Notes: generated by a model not told the origin, from the sequence alone. 64,000 bases of DNA from Klebsiella sp. RIT-PI-d (GCF_001187865.1 NZ_LGIT01000009.1:1612001-1676000); one strand, 5' to 3'; positions 21,501 to 28,572 are shown, counted from the stretch's first letter. Program-made: numbers and translations.

Positions 21501-22460
21501 TTTTCTGTCTCGCGCTAATGCATCATGGCGAACTCTTAACAAAGATGGCTCATCACATTGAAATGACAAATCTGGGATGTTTTTTTTGGTCACTGTATCG
21601 TACGGACTTTTTGCTAACAGACCATATAACACTCTGTTCGGACTGTTATAAATATGTTGTATAACTTTTTCTTTAAGCGCCTTTATATGTGTATCTATTT
21701 CACTTCCCTTTGGGATCGAACTGATTTTCGTTCTGCTGCTTTCATTAACTGATAATAATATAGCTTTATATATATCATCAATACTATTCCCGAGCTTTAT
21801 TAATTTGTTATCCGTGGTTAATAATGTATAGCCTGTTTTATCTTTTTTTATGTGTAACACTTTTGTATAATTATGTTTACTTGATAACCTTATTTCTTTT
21901 GCCGCCACATTATCTGGATTTTCAATTACTAGTAAATACTCTGAAAACTCTGGCATCGTCTGAATTATCTCTGGCAGTATTCCCTCGCTTTCATTAGACA
22001 ATTGTTTATTACCGGATAGTTCTCTAAGAGTAGATTCTACAATATTTTTCTGATTTTCTGATAACGCATTAAAGGATAATGATGTTGCGGACGTTGACTG
22101 TATCGAGGACACAATCTCTTTGCTATTTGATTTTTTACTGTCTGAATCATGGAGCACAAGCGATATTTTTTTCATCGGAGATACAGTACTGATCTGAGTG
22201 TTTTCAGCGATGGGTGATTTTCGTTTCTGGGATAGATTATTTTGTTTATTATTTGCTGTTACCTCTTTAATATTACCCAACTCAGGATTCGTGGGATTCT
22301 CATCGCTGGAAGGTTTCACATGTACATTTTTAATATTTTTTAAATTACCAGATAAATGAGATGGTATTGGCAGTGGTGCTGAGTTAAACTCACGAACTAA
22401 ATCATTATTTATTTCCCCTGCAACACATTGATTATTTGATTGTAAATTTTCTAGCTTCAT
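12504..22460 (-). CDS. Giant OTU-module protein, probable type III effector
   Basis: An uninterrupted gene of about 3,318 codons (residues numbered from the ATG at 22460, which has GGAG six bases upstream; an upstream start adds 24). There is no signal peptide and the N terminus is polar, as in type III substrates. An OTU-type thiol protease module has DGDCFYHAV with Cys1133 and HYW with His1114 lying before the cysteine, a permuted order. Two further modules align without gaps but lack both residues (Gly210/Asp229 and Arg933/Ser952). Residues 445-470 resemble an M91/NleD segment whose HExxH became NQLVS. Long coiled coils run over about 1775-2310. A 60-residue tandem repeat lies at about 2750-2869, then acidic low-complexity sequence with LPDVP motifs. 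Base composition is far more AT-rich than the backbone. Predicted role: host deubiquitinase or ubiquitin binder, an inference. Confidence 0.7.
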   Translation of the reverse strand: MKLENLQSNNQCVAGEINNDLVREFNSAPLPIPSHLSGNLKNIKNVHVKPSSDENPTNPELGNIKEVTANNKQNNLSQKRKSPIAENTQISTVSPMKKISLVLHDSDSKKSNSKEIVSSIQSTSATSLSFNALSENQKNIVESTLRELSGNKQLSNESEGILPEIIQTMPEFSEYLLVIENPDNVAAKEIRLSSKHNYTKVLHIKKDKTGYTLLTTDNKLIKLGNSIDDIYKAILLSVNESSRTKISSIPKGSEIDTHIKALKEKVIQHIYNSPNRVLYGLLAKSPYDTVTKKNIPDLSFQCDEPSLLRVRHDALARDRKEYFTFKENQDFASKLISKNEIQSNNRSNNAEDEEYTKCYKQLNKTMKAAYTNSPTFRRLFNYAFDTGLAKWSLVVDEKFSTTQAAKNSGRCVISMNMRSGIDNKDEIYITTDGSKLFNSRRSIINQLVSALTGLTHDELGHPRGPIIEYSNIILKEMGDTTSPQIAGKAKTVKDIVTKDSQSDIKQKSSMDVATEVSFGIPIKKRSSQVVHDSSQESIRKKNKPSVKKSTETQFPLSVKLGTNLDTGLTLEEFNEIENYNAARLQSLSEIHPVLASNVETELLDKGFLLTRVKNSPTDTLFVTLHSSFSQAVNDNSRLKIDENEITTKIPEGMELNFLSPHGYNLMIAIPEKQDEYVSAEEDIMSMEGKTISIYSRLASTNSMRDNVQYSEFTEDTAGTSEEGKIRNYTCKPDILSGRTVASISVIRNRVRGENLMDILTLESHPDSSGKERNINTFKDLLSVIECSHPEYKKIVFATCRGSSGKSDKYYTYPTEHATDIQIPVLAKNVAELSNTALVNQSNPTKPTLDSINDPAIAANYVAEEVRKPGQWTTLCERVVPYALMRMPAFKDTQLNLYRPSGTPGKYKAYSRISVNKAGESKYYINLAKTDDGRYSVINPKYKPIEILNKNDSFYASIIDAMSKEQWESIIMGNGSQAEILDLRHRVADTILRDKDLINLISNADYEFIINRKVPVKAESRAKAEAILPTKMPTDPSQNIPFAKRFSTEIRKMGEFRNQHAEILPQIIYHLPELANIKFEITVESDIPGQSYKIGASNEDSSRNVAAKLILSGQHYWAVSADGRKIAVPADGDCFYHAVLASLPPAVRQTIVGQASGTESVRILRNKIADHVLKHPEIVDGFVVSTSAYEHNRELYEEKEVKMRSLDVQKHAQNRTDSITSLISVESNTNVQRVERSERNSKSSVMKGSFRSDEEHNNILPVSHQHVNTTSINPAIISSLDNDNSTLISSPINQVDKNEFENKTCLEELDDRLNSACANLEGLDLQNLTHSDIESIFENKSLTESIISEKNIIAEHDFSAKKSFKKEYVSAQQWGDNVLNDWRLGVNYIEKAVKTKDESAFNDACQVFVPDNFDFHSFSKLPKGTKAFYFSTLEYLVSNNLVSRPFIQKVLQLLIGAGLDKDNNSNILAKIVFPASGNPHFADSIWYPTLWRILVTCGKKLDPASGVSKIIEILLTHKYKSSFVGMPVIFLNYNRSMNFYRATLGDRKYLRDYYAVPCSLLPSYRQMIDSNKSSGFIKMINSYRPHAHELNSNLAATLPELDRMKDLVGVDGPVLEKYRDRATLYPTAEAILLPIKIVDQLIRNLIEKESASSIFDKDKRPGSQRLSQQFMRAFECDKQAGSDLFALFLKSLSTSVSQNTSNSKFIRNMVSLIQRNDDSFKSTIHEIISINNDVFYIYLSLLNSIYEKTGDKNIKKMIKKCIKDFHVEEKNLSVDERKVFMERLTRHKEDTFPGQNAQLAQLDAIAEKANEDLTKRLDNQIKKNETSKEVNDNAHKLNGIIGAFGMIVPETAYELLSCDSNAKENELTVALDLYRIMSETLEQVNEQYEVFEKNRFNNCKRLNLLNDIKESNYQLENLKTKNHGSTSYQIGLNYETQRKNIESKIIRLQSELHSLNKNVVNYESQEFNDLANCIYTFSEDNYLLLSGIKKTLLELESSHRSKRNELAELQKKANVTDSVKSSEDLDKLTSQLAEIRQQISTEKQKEQYYLKHPYVAYDSKLQKVVDRLHKLNADSTKLKLQRDEAQAKIKSDISTYEKENLYILTNTLQDKYIATLAEIKELKKKENIIRHQHILKIKESFFTSFQKETMAEGKKKYATDSHIKWLRENADQYKKEIERLTGKRNETYSKSVPKMPPAQALLIDSELEELDLKISQARLSLSFKNREFEQYKKKNYPNERFSLYDDFTKPISSPLKTKRDKLKERVKVLEDELNRNIVDKLTASAKINEIQKILKGKINENNLSIIQSRHLELDSVLSNAEFYIKATERKLEGVKKRLTEIDKEVDKESGQNILFFSKEITHSLANKLSYEYISYNVPVINSVRLNDEVKAHMAQPVLREKCNDAIKKSYSYGELDKSKLRSNLETVIRSHIMSCKYYIDVINNISNCLKAHSADNRDHSDLSKNARNIWLNNYISGVVSSYVNAVYTSSVSQNEKIKAEIATNLVAMSEDARRQYAQYKLNKVSKSSPPISDAGLKIKMKSSLVGEVFHLSTLSDENTREVQRTLKAQESPKESDHKISASGKNSSDSAADTIKISSLPDSIDVESKGNLEALPDPGVLLSTGSNENRTSESENAATNSTSVTVQHADLPAVSELDKLPTSKPEDINNVDQNKLFDSSSESELAPLSELVRSNDQDINSAIDTHQQVQGLLPELNEDIFTHALDIFESEGLHMFLSSIENAEQEVFDQLLGTEDVREKLLGIPEELNDHEKTQVPLLAGKLETSNTQSSSIQPAAPNVADVADKLPKVTLGTEDVREKLLGIPEELNDHEKIQVPLLAGKLETSNTQSPSIQPAAPNVADVADKLPKVTDTLKNTGAVGGNESKVEGPETKDQISLLDKAAQFKKTSWSEKIDSYLEQLEETSDIPKFSDYQEKNVPQLMNELEVYDGKPESLKQKKNDEKTVVRNNVNHKIPDEKYKDFDYRLLNLPGKAEEHALPHHNFSASISRINTTNPNELSLPDVPYDKPGMRALSEQSSRLSTADKINEYIKNMPDTAGENISILPEHNVSHPLEINDRNLSALMPEPPRNEPISFLEEIEKDTGTSLREDFIDRYIKNLPATNPQGVKSFTALDASQVQLELPDVPKDQVDRFDYMAKIKGKVIDNVNKELTIFMQQEVDDIRKQFNFIPLLERMENMTKKDTLTRLKLLENDIKKVEGTTSIKDEKIFNLLASLPIDKAESIQKEHSITSDIYESRYVYLDKQVRQVFIDNIKSGLFQPDLDISSTRFNMATNNMDNAKKTLEALMKKRVITYLEKSIK
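13855..14214. repeat. Tandem 180-bp duplication inside the giant gene
   Basis: Two adjacent 180-base units (13855-14034 and 14035-14214) differ at only about three positions. Each encodes 60 residues including EDVREKLLGIPEELNDHEK and QPAAPNVADVADKLPKV. Near identity indicates a recent duplication, and its length keeps the frame open. Confidence 0.97.
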
Positions 22461-23144
22461 AATTACTCCGGTCATAACAGGATAAATTCTATTTACAGCA
22501 AAATGCTCTTGATTAAGTTTTTTACCAGACATTACCTATGGTTCTCTGGAAATACATTGCGCTTAATTCCTTAGGTCACTGCGCTGAAATTTGGCTAAAT
22601 TATTAGTAAGCATATCTACTAACGCCAGCGTGATATTATCAGATTGTCCTGAAATTGGCTTGTGTAAGTAAATTGTGAGTGATAAATGATAGTTTGTAAT
22701 AGACAATATACTGGGTTCCTTGATTATTTAGCAAAAATTTATAGGATGTAAATATTTTAGAAAAACTTATCCTGACTTCAAGCATGATGTATTTACTCGC
22801 TTTTTCCAACTTTAGAACTAGCTCGCATGCCTCTACGTTGAGTTAATAACCTTGCATCATTAATGACACCAAAAACATAAATAGCCATTTAAATATAAAG
22901 TTTACTTATGGGATATAAAAAATATTAATTTATTTACTAACTAATAATTATTAGAATCCGCATGCAGAATGAATATCCCACTCTTGAATTATGATGAAAT
23001 AAAACCATTTTGTTGAATGAATATTTATTAATAAAACCAATTAAAAAACCTGTTCAGGACAGATTTTGCGTTTTCAGTATATATCAAGGACTGTGTTGTA
23101 TTATGCATACGTGCAAAGCTAATTTGTATTTTTGGATATAAAAG
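22461..23144. promoter_or_regulatory. AT-rich region upstream of the giant gene
   Basis: Roughly 680 bases without a supported gene lie between the giant gene start and the right IS remnant. The sequence is strongly AT-rich, which suits H-NS silencing of acquired virulence genes. It must contain the promoter of the giant gene, but I could not fix one with confidence. Confidence 0.35.
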
Positions 23145-23240
23145 CGGGTCTACGATAGTTTCTTGTTTTTTTCTCATAACGGGTAGCCACTCGACGGAAT
23201 GCCTTTAACGCTCCAAAGCATTTTTCAACACTGTAGCGAG
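23145..23240 (-). mobile_element. IS transposase C-terminal remnant (right)
   Basis: Read on the minus strand this encodes VEKCFGALKAFRRVATRYEK followed by KQETIV, the same transposase end as at 12214-12318. It lies in the opposite orientation, so the two remnants point inward at the giant gene. It is a fragment with no start and no intact IS ends. Confidence 0.75.
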
Positions 23241-23322
23241 GTTAGTTGTGGTTTGAGATAGTTGAGGATTGATCAGACTGCACAATCCGGGCTAAGTGCC
23301 TTTGAAGTGATCTACTATAGAG

Positions 23323-23346
23323 AAGCCCGCTTTTAGCGGGCTTTTT
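23323..23346 (+). terminator. Intrinsic terminator
   Basis: Perfect hairpin AAGCCCGC / GCGGGCTT with a TTTTA loop and trailing Ts, between the right IS remnant and the 274-residue gene. It would stop rightward transcription, or by its A-rich left arm act in both directions. Confidence 0.75.
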
Positions 23347-23445
23347 GCTATGGCAATATTGCTCATTCTGGATATGTAAGCACCAGCTTAACGTCGCTTG
23401 CCGTCTGGCCAGCACTTTATTAACCCTGACAGAAAAGCACAGCGG

Positions 23446-24270
23446 TTATAAAAACAGGTTTTCAGGCAGCGACGCCTGATTTTGTGGCGGCAATTGCGCC
23501 AGGTAATGATGTAAATCTTTTAATTCTTGCTGCCCGCCCTTTTCTGTAAACAGTACACACTGTTTTTCCTTTTCATTCGCCTGGGTAATACGTATACCGA
23601 GGACTGATTTTTGACCATCCAGAGCAGTAATAACATATGTCGCCCCAGACAAACTTTCCGGTAATTCACTATTGGTATTAACAGCATGAAAGCGATCGCC
23701 TTTGCTGCCAGCAATCGTGTCAAAGATTTTCTGTTCGCTATCTTCTTCCCTTACTCTGGTATAAAAAGCCCAGGTATCTACTCCGGGCTGATCGATGAGC
23801 GAACGCAAAGAAGCCTGCCGGGAGATAACAGTATCATAGCTGCCGGGTGAGTTAATTACGTCCGGGGTGGCCAGTGAGGCATCTAATGTATTTAATTCGC
23901 TACAAAGTGGTGTAGGGGGATATTTAGTAGTAAAAATGACAGAAACGTCTTTGATTTTGTTCTGTGCCAGATCCTGCAATAAAGCATGTTCAACAATTGC
24001 CTGCATCCCAACAGCAACAGGTCGGACGACAGCATCGCCCTGGTCTCGCATCCAGCGTCCGGTAACATCAAGCTCTGAAAGACATTTATGCAAATTTTGT
24101 CGATGCCGCTCTATTTGCTCAGGTGATGCTTTATCCCCTGCACCTGGTAACTTTGGCAAATTTTCAATCAGTGTATTTACTGTTGCCAGAGTTGTATTCT
24201 CAGGTTGCACGGTAATTACCTGATGAGAGGGTACGGCAGGAGAAATATGATGGTTTTTAATGGAAAACAT
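23446..24270 (-). CDS. Unrecognised protein, candidate secreted effector
   Basis: A 274-residue soluble protein without signal peptide or membrane helix; I do not recognise its family. The N terminus (MFSIKNHHISPAVPSHQVIT) is rich in serine, proline and polar residues, as in type III secretion signals. The rest looks like a folded alpha/beta domain with VDTWAFYTRV, GDRFHAVNTNSELPESL and LGIRITQANEKE segments. It lies alone between the giant gene and cbl in the AT-rich asnT insertion and is transcribed the same way as the giant gene. Effector status is inferred only from this location and the N-terminal composition. No catalytic motif stands out. Confidence 0.5.
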   Translation of the reverse strand: MFSIKNHHISPAVPSHQVITVQPENTTLATVNTLIENLPKLPGAGDKASPEQIERHRQNLHKCLSELDVTGRWMRDQGDAVVRPVAVGMQAIVEHALLQDLAQNKIKDVSVIFTTKYPPTPLCSELNTLDASLATPDVINSPGSYDTVISRQASLRSLIDQPGVDTWAFYTRVREEDSEQKIFDTIAGSKGDRFHAVNTNSELPESLSGATYVITALDGQKSVLGIRITQANEKEKQCVLFTEKGGQQELKDLHHYLAQLPPQNQASLPENLFL

Positions 24271-24666
24271 GACGAGATCCTTGAATGGTTAAAGAAACCT
24301 CATTGAGTTTAAAATTAACCCAATGAATTATTAATTAAAATAAGGGTTAATAATTAAAGGGGATATAAGAAACTCCGCCATGGTAGTCGTCGGCAACCTC
24401 TTAGCCCTGATAATATTTTAAATATATTATTTAGACCTGTCATAACACCCTTCGAATTTATTACACATAAGCTTACATTCTGAAGCTAACTTTGCGCGAC
24501 TAGCGAGACCAAATACATAAACAAGTATTTATATATCAGATTTTTTTATAGATGAATAATAAACATTACTTTATAGGATGGTAAATAACTTCTGGCTCTA
24601 ACACTACCTATCTAACAATGAAGTCATTAAGGTAGGACATCCGTTTATTTGTCGATAAGTTCTTAT
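24271..24666. other. Non-coding interval before cbl terminator
   Basis: About 400 AT-rich bases hold the leader of the 274-residue gene and the junction between foreign DNA and the cbl-nac backbone. No asn tRNA fragment or integrase relic was seen here. No gene is supported. Confidence 0.4.
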
Positions 24667-24697
24667 AAAAGAGCCTGTTTACAAACAGGCTCTTTTT
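24667..24697. terminator. Bidirectional terminator downstream of cbl
   Basis: Long perfect hairpin AAAAGAGCCTGTTT / AAACAGGCTCTTTT with T-tracts on both strands. It lies some 55 bases beyond the cbl stop codon and can end cbl transcription on the minus strand. Confidence 0.85.
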
Positions 24698-24752
24698 CTT
24701 TCTAAATATTGCTATACTCCCTTTGTATCATGCAGATACATTGGTCATAGAT

Positions 24753-25703
24753 TCAGATTTGATAATCAATCACAACTTCATCAGGCTCCATTGCCTGACG
24801 TTTAATTTCAGCCAGAGATAGCCCGGCATTACACAGTTCAATAAACTGCCATACATAGTTTCGCTGCAGTTGCCCACGCTTGAGGCCCAGCCAGACTGTA
24901 CTGGCATCAAACAGATGCCGGGTATCCAGTCGCACCAACCCGCCGTTCTCCTGTTCCCCTGTCGATTGTTCAGCCACCAGCCCTATCCCCAACCCTAACC
25001 CTACATAGGTTTTGATGACGTCTGAATCCTGCGCACTCAGCACCACATCTGGCGTTAACCCTTTGCGGCTAAAAGCCTCATCAATACGTGAACGCCCCGT
25101 AATACCCTGTCGATAGGTGATGAGTGGCCAACGAGCGATATCTTCCAGAGTCAGTGGCGTGAGGTGAGTCAGCGGATGGTCGTTAGGTAACAACAGACTG
25201 TGGTGCCAGCGGAACCACGGAAAAGCCACCAGCGTCGGATCGTTAGTCAGGCGTTCACTGGCAATACCAATATCAGCGCCACCATTATGCAGCAGAGCTT
25301 CAATTTCCTGTGGCGTTCCCTGCACCAGTTCCAGGCGAACGTCTCTGAACATTTCACGAAAGGCTTTAATGACCGGCGGCAGACTGTAACGGGCCTGAGT
25401 ATGAGTCGTTGCGATAGTCAGTACACCAGACGCATCATTAGTGAAGAGATCGGCCAGTCGACGAACGTTACTGGCCTCGTTAAGTATTCTTTCCGCGATG
25501 ACCAGTAATGCTTTTCCCGGCTCCGTCATGCCGAGTAAGCGTTTTCCCCGGCGGATAAATATTTCGATGCCGAGCTCTTCCTCCAGCTCACGGATATGAC
25601 GACTCACACCGGATTGCGAGGTATAAAGCATATTGGCGACCTCGGTCAGATTAAAATCCTGACGTGCCGCCTCGCGAATAATTTTAAGTTGCTGGAAATT
25701 CAC
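24753..25703 (-). CDS. cbl: LysR-type regulator Cbl of sulfur assimilation
   Basis: A 316-residue LysR-family activator, paralogue of CysB, that switches on sulfonate/taurine use genes (ssu, tau) under sulfate limitation. MNFQQLKIIREAARQDFNLTEVANML is the helix-turn-helix, and TYRQGITGRSRIDEAF is typical of the effector-binding domain. The start is GTG at 25703 with GGAGGG upstream; its length then equals E. coli Cbl. It follows nac in the same orientation with about 100 bases between, as in E. coli, where Nac influences cbl. Confidence 0.95.
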   Translation of the reverse strand: MNFQQLKIIREAARQDFNLTEVANMLYTSQSGVSRHIRELEEELGIEIFIRRGKRLLGMTEPGKALLVIAERILNEASNVRRLADLFTNDASGVLTIATTHTQARYSLPPVIKAFREMFRDVRLELVQGTPQEIEALLHNGGADIGIASERLTNDPTLVAFPWFRWHHSLLLPNDHPLTHLTPLTLEDIARWPLITYRQGITGRSRIDEAFSRKGLTPDVVLSAQDSDVIKTYVGLGLGIGLVAEQSTGEQENGGLVRLDTRHLFDASTVWLGLKRGQLQRNYVWQFIELCNAGLSLAEIKRQAMEPDEVVIDYQI

Positions 25704-25803
25704 CCTACCCTCCGGGGCGCTATGACATAACACTATTGTTAAAGTCCCGGGCCCGGTAGAACAAATAATAAAAACCAGCAACTTATTCCTTTTAGTTATA
25801 ACA

Positions 25804-26721
25804 TCAACTTACCAGCAGCAGTTCGCGGTTCTCCAGCGCGGGCCTGGTAACCAGCGACATCAGGATTTCCCTTACGGCCTGCGCCTGGGGCGACAGCGAA
25901 CCGCGGGCGGAAATATTAAGTGAGAGAGGAAGACTCATTGACGGCGTTGAAATTCGTGCCATCCAGCCGTTGGCCGCGCTGGAAAGCGTGCGGGCCGCAG
26001 ATTCAGGAAGTACGGTGACGCCCATACCGCTGGCGATTGCAGCGGTAAGCGTCGCGATGGAATCAATTTCACCCACAATTTTTGCCGTCAGGCGACGGAG
26101 CGAAAAGGCTTCATCAACCCGCAGACGCACCGCACTGTAATCGCGCGGCAAAAATAGGCTCATTTCAGCCACCGCAGCAAGATCAACACTTTGACCAGGG
26201 CAATCGCGAGTACCTACCAAATAAAGGTCCTCTTTCAGTAGTGGCTGGCTGGTAATACCTGCTATCGGCGAGCGCTCATAAAGCACTGCCATATCCAGCT
26301 GACCACAGAGTAATTTATCATTCAGCACTGTGCCGCTGTTCTCATGTAGATAAACCTGCACATCCGGTAATTCTGCGCGTACCGCCTGTAACAACGGCAT
26401 GGTAACGGAAGATGCCGCCGTGCCCGGCGCAAGGCCAATAGATACCTGCCCACGCAGTGTTTGCCCTACATTATTAACGGCCAGCTGTGCTTGCTCGCAC
26501 TGGCGCAGGATTGTCCGGGCATGGGTGTATAGAATTTTGCCCGCTTCTGTCGGCGTCACGCCGCGCTTAGTCCGAATCAATAACTGCTGGTCCATTTCCC
26601 CTTCGAGAGTAGCAACCTGCTGACTTAACGCGGGCTGTGCAATGTGCAGTACTTCCGCTGCCTGCGTCAGACTGCCGATATCGACGATTTTTACAAAATA
26701 TTTCAGCCGTCTTAAGTTCAT
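25804..26721 (-). CDS. nac: Nitrogen assimilation control LysR regulator Nac
   Basis: A 305-residue LysR-family regulator coupling sigma-54 nitrogen control to sigma-70 genes. MNLRRLKYFVKIVDIGSLTQ begins the DNA-binding domain, and HIAQPALSQQVATLEGE is the recognition helix region. I use the ATG after CCGGAGGCATA rather than the upstream in-frame start. A good sigma-54 promoter precedes it. Order nac-cbl with a following asn tRNA on the nac side is the E. coli arrangement. Confidence 0.95.
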   Translation of the reverse strand: MNLRRLKYFVKIVDIGSLTQAAEVLHIAQPALSQQVATLEGEMDQQLLIRTKRGVTPTEAGKILYTHARTILRQCEQAQLAVNNVGQTLRGQVSIGLAPGTAASSVTMPLLQAVRAELPDVQVYLHENSGTVLNDKLLCGQLDMAVLYERSPIAGITSQPLLKEDLYLVGTRDCPGQSVDLAAVAEMSLFLPRDYSAVRLRVDEAFSLRRLTAKIVGEIDSIATLTAAIASGMGVTVLPESAARTLSSAANGWMARISTPSMSLPLSLNISARGSLSPQAQAVREILMSLVTRPALENRELLLVS

Positions 26722-26778
26722 TATGCCTCCGGTCAGGAAAGCCAGTTTGAATGCTGGCAATAATCTTAAGAACAGTAG

Positions 26779-26794
26779 TGCAATATATCTGCCA
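26779..26794 (-). promoter_or_regulatory. Sigma-54 promoter of nac
   Basis: The minus strand reads TGGCAG, five bases, TTGCA. The -24 GG and -12 GC elements have exact spacing and lie about 58 bases upstream of the nac ATG. E. coli and Klebsiella nac are known to be transcribed by sigma-54 RNA polymerase with NtrC. Confidence 0.85.
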
Positions 26795-26891
26795 GTTTTG
26801 AAATCCGCCTTTTTTAAGCGACTAACTGGCTGGATAATAAGAATTTTTGATTTGAAACGCTGTTTTATTCTCGAGTCAGCTGAAATCGCTA

Positions 26892-26928
26892 TGCCCTATA
26901 AAGGGGTAGGCTGCACCGTAGGAGGGCA
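26892..26928. promoter_or_regulatory. Candidate NtrC enhancer sites for nac
   Basis: Two imperfect matches to the NtrC dyad TGCACC-N5-GGTGCA lie 20 bases apart: TGCCCTATAAAGGGGTA (26892-26908) and TGCACCGTAGGAGGGCA (26912-26928). They stand about 100-150 bases upstream of the sigma-54 promoter, a normal enhancer distance. The second half-sites are imperfect. Confidence 0.5.
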
Positions 26929-26996
26929 TAAATAGGATTATAATTGCCAGATTGTTGATTTTGTCAGCAATCAAACTGTTTCTCTGCATCCATCCT

Positions 26997-27025
26997 TTGA
27001 CAAGGCGTAAGAGCACCGCTAATAT
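26997..27025 (+). promoter_or_regulatory. asnV promoter
   Basis: TTGACA (26997-27002) and TAATAT (27020-27025) with a 17-base spacer, directly upstream of the second asn tRNA. Confidence 0.85.
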
Positions 27026-27043
27026 TCGCTTCGTTCACACGAT

Positions 27044-27119
27044 TCCTCTGTAGTTCAGTCGGTAGAACGGCGGACTGTTAATCCGTATGTCACTGGTTCG
27101 AGTCCAGTCAGAGGAGCCA
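27044..27119 (+). tRNA. asnV: tRNA-Asn (GTT), copy 2; island insertion site
   Basis: Identical in sequence to the other three asparagine tRNAs. It is named asnV because it follows nac, as in E. coli. The island integrase starts 161 bases downstream. The last 20 or so bases serve as the attL core, repeated in degenerate form at 46798-46817. Confidence 0.96.
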
Positions 27120-27280
27120 AATTCTTGTTTTTATGCGTGCTTAAAAGTCCCTATTCGATTAGGTTTCAATAAGTTAGCGTGAAAATCTTTCCCGATGCGT
27201 ATCTGGTTTTCCCTGCGCATCCGGCGAAATTGGTGGTCTGATTTGGGGTCATTTCAGTTCAATAATGGAGTGACCACCAT

Positions 27281-28543
27281 ATGTCCCTGTCCGACGCGAA
27301 AATCCGTAGTATCAAGCCTTCTGATAAACCCTTTAAACTGACCGATTCTCATGGTCTGTATCTGCTTATCAATCCGGGCGGTTCACGCCTCTGGTATCTC
27401 AAATATCGCTTCAACCGAAAAGAATCCCGTATCGCATTAGGTGCCTATCCGCAGGTCTCGCTTTCCGACGCCCGCCAGCAGCGCGACGGTATCCGTAAGC
27501 TACTGGCACAAAATATCAATCCCGCACAACAACGCATGACTGAAAAAGCCGCCGCGTCACCGGAAAAATGCTTTGAGGCCGTTGCGGTGGCATGGCACAA
27601 AACCAACAAAAAGTGGTCGGCTGACTATGCAGAGCGCATTCTTGCCAGTATGAAAAACCATATCTTCCCGGCAATCGGTCATCTGCCCGTAACGATGCTG
27701 AAAACTCAGCATTTCACGGCGTTATTGCGGGTTATCGAGGATAAAGGCTTTCTGGAAGTCGCGTCCCGTACCCGGCAGCAACTCTGCAACATCATGCGTT
27801 ACGCCGTTCAGCAGGGACTGACCGAAAGCAACCCGGCGCAGCATCTGGAAGGCGTCACCGCACCGCCGGTTAAGAATCACTATCCCGCCCTGCCGCTGGA
27901 GCGGTTGCCCGAATTGTTTGAGCGCATTGGCGACTATCAGCAGGGACGGCAGCTTACGAGGCTGGCGGTGGTGCTGACACTCCATCTGTTTATTCGCTCC
28001 AGTAAACTGCGCTTCGCCCGCTGGAGCGAGATTGATTTCAGAAACAAAATCTGGACCATTCCCGCCACAAGGGAAACAATTGAGAAAGTCCGTTTCTCTG
28101 GCCGTGGCGCAAAAATGCGTACTCCACATATTGTGCCGCTTTCTCGTCAGGCTATCGCCATTCTGAAACAGATACACGAAATTTCCGGCCATCTGGAACT
28201 GGTGTTCCCCGGCGACCATAACCCGTATAAACCGATGAGTGAAAATACCATCAATCGGGCGCTGCGTCTGATGGGCTATGATACTAAAACCGATGTCTGC
28301 GGACATGGCTTCCGCGCAATGGCCTGTAGCGCACTGGTGGAATCTGAACTCTGGTCGCGGGATGCCGTGGAGCGGCAGATGAGCCATCAGGAGCGCAACA
28401 GCGTGCGGGCGGCATATATCCACCGCGCCGAGCATCTTGATGCACGCAAGGACATGATGCAGTGGTGGTCGGACTATCTGGACGTGAGTCGCGAGGGGTA
28501 CGTTGCGCCGTATATTTATGCCCGGCAACATAAAGCGGCCTGA
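27281..28543 (+). CDS. P4-family tyrosine integrase
   Basis: A 420-residue site-specific recombinase with the DUF4102 N-terminal arm-binding domain (AKIRSIKPSDKPFKLTDSHG, LYLLINPGGSRLWYLKYRF). The catalytic domain has IRSSKLRFARWSEID around the first Arg, HGFRAMACSAL as the HxxR box, and AAYIHRAEHLDARKDMM with the nucleophile Tyr. All catalytic positions look intact. It drives insertion into the 3' end of the adjacent asn tRNA. Stubs of the same gene type follow asnT (12124) and the degenerate att site (46978). Confidence 0.95.
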   Translation: MSLSDAKIRSIKPSDKPFKLTDSHGLYLLINPGGSRLWYLKYRFNRKESRIALGAYPQVSLSDARQQRDGIRKLLAQNINPAQQRMTEKAAASPEKCFEAVAVAWHKTNKKWSADYAERILASMKNHIFPAIGHLPVTMLKTQHFTALLRVIEDKGFLEVASRTRQQLCNIMRYAVQQGLTESNPAQHLEGVTAPPVKNHYPALPLERLPELFERIGDYQQGRQLTRLAVVLTLHLFIRSSKLRFARWSEIDFRNKIWTIPATRETIEKVRFSGRGAKMRTPHIVPLSRQAIAILKQIHEISGHLELVFPGDHNPYKPMSENTINRALRLMGYDTKTDVCGHGFRAMACSALVESELWSRDAVERQMSHQERNSVRAAYIHRAEHLDARKDMMQWWSDYLDVSREGYVAPYIYARQHKAA

Positions 28544-28572
28544 GTCAGTAGAAGTATGATTTATTAAAAATG

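Noticed and set aside
27722..28531. 269-residue open frame antisense to the integrase
   Set aside because: It mirrors the codon structure of the clearly real integrase on the other strand and shows no protein features of its own.
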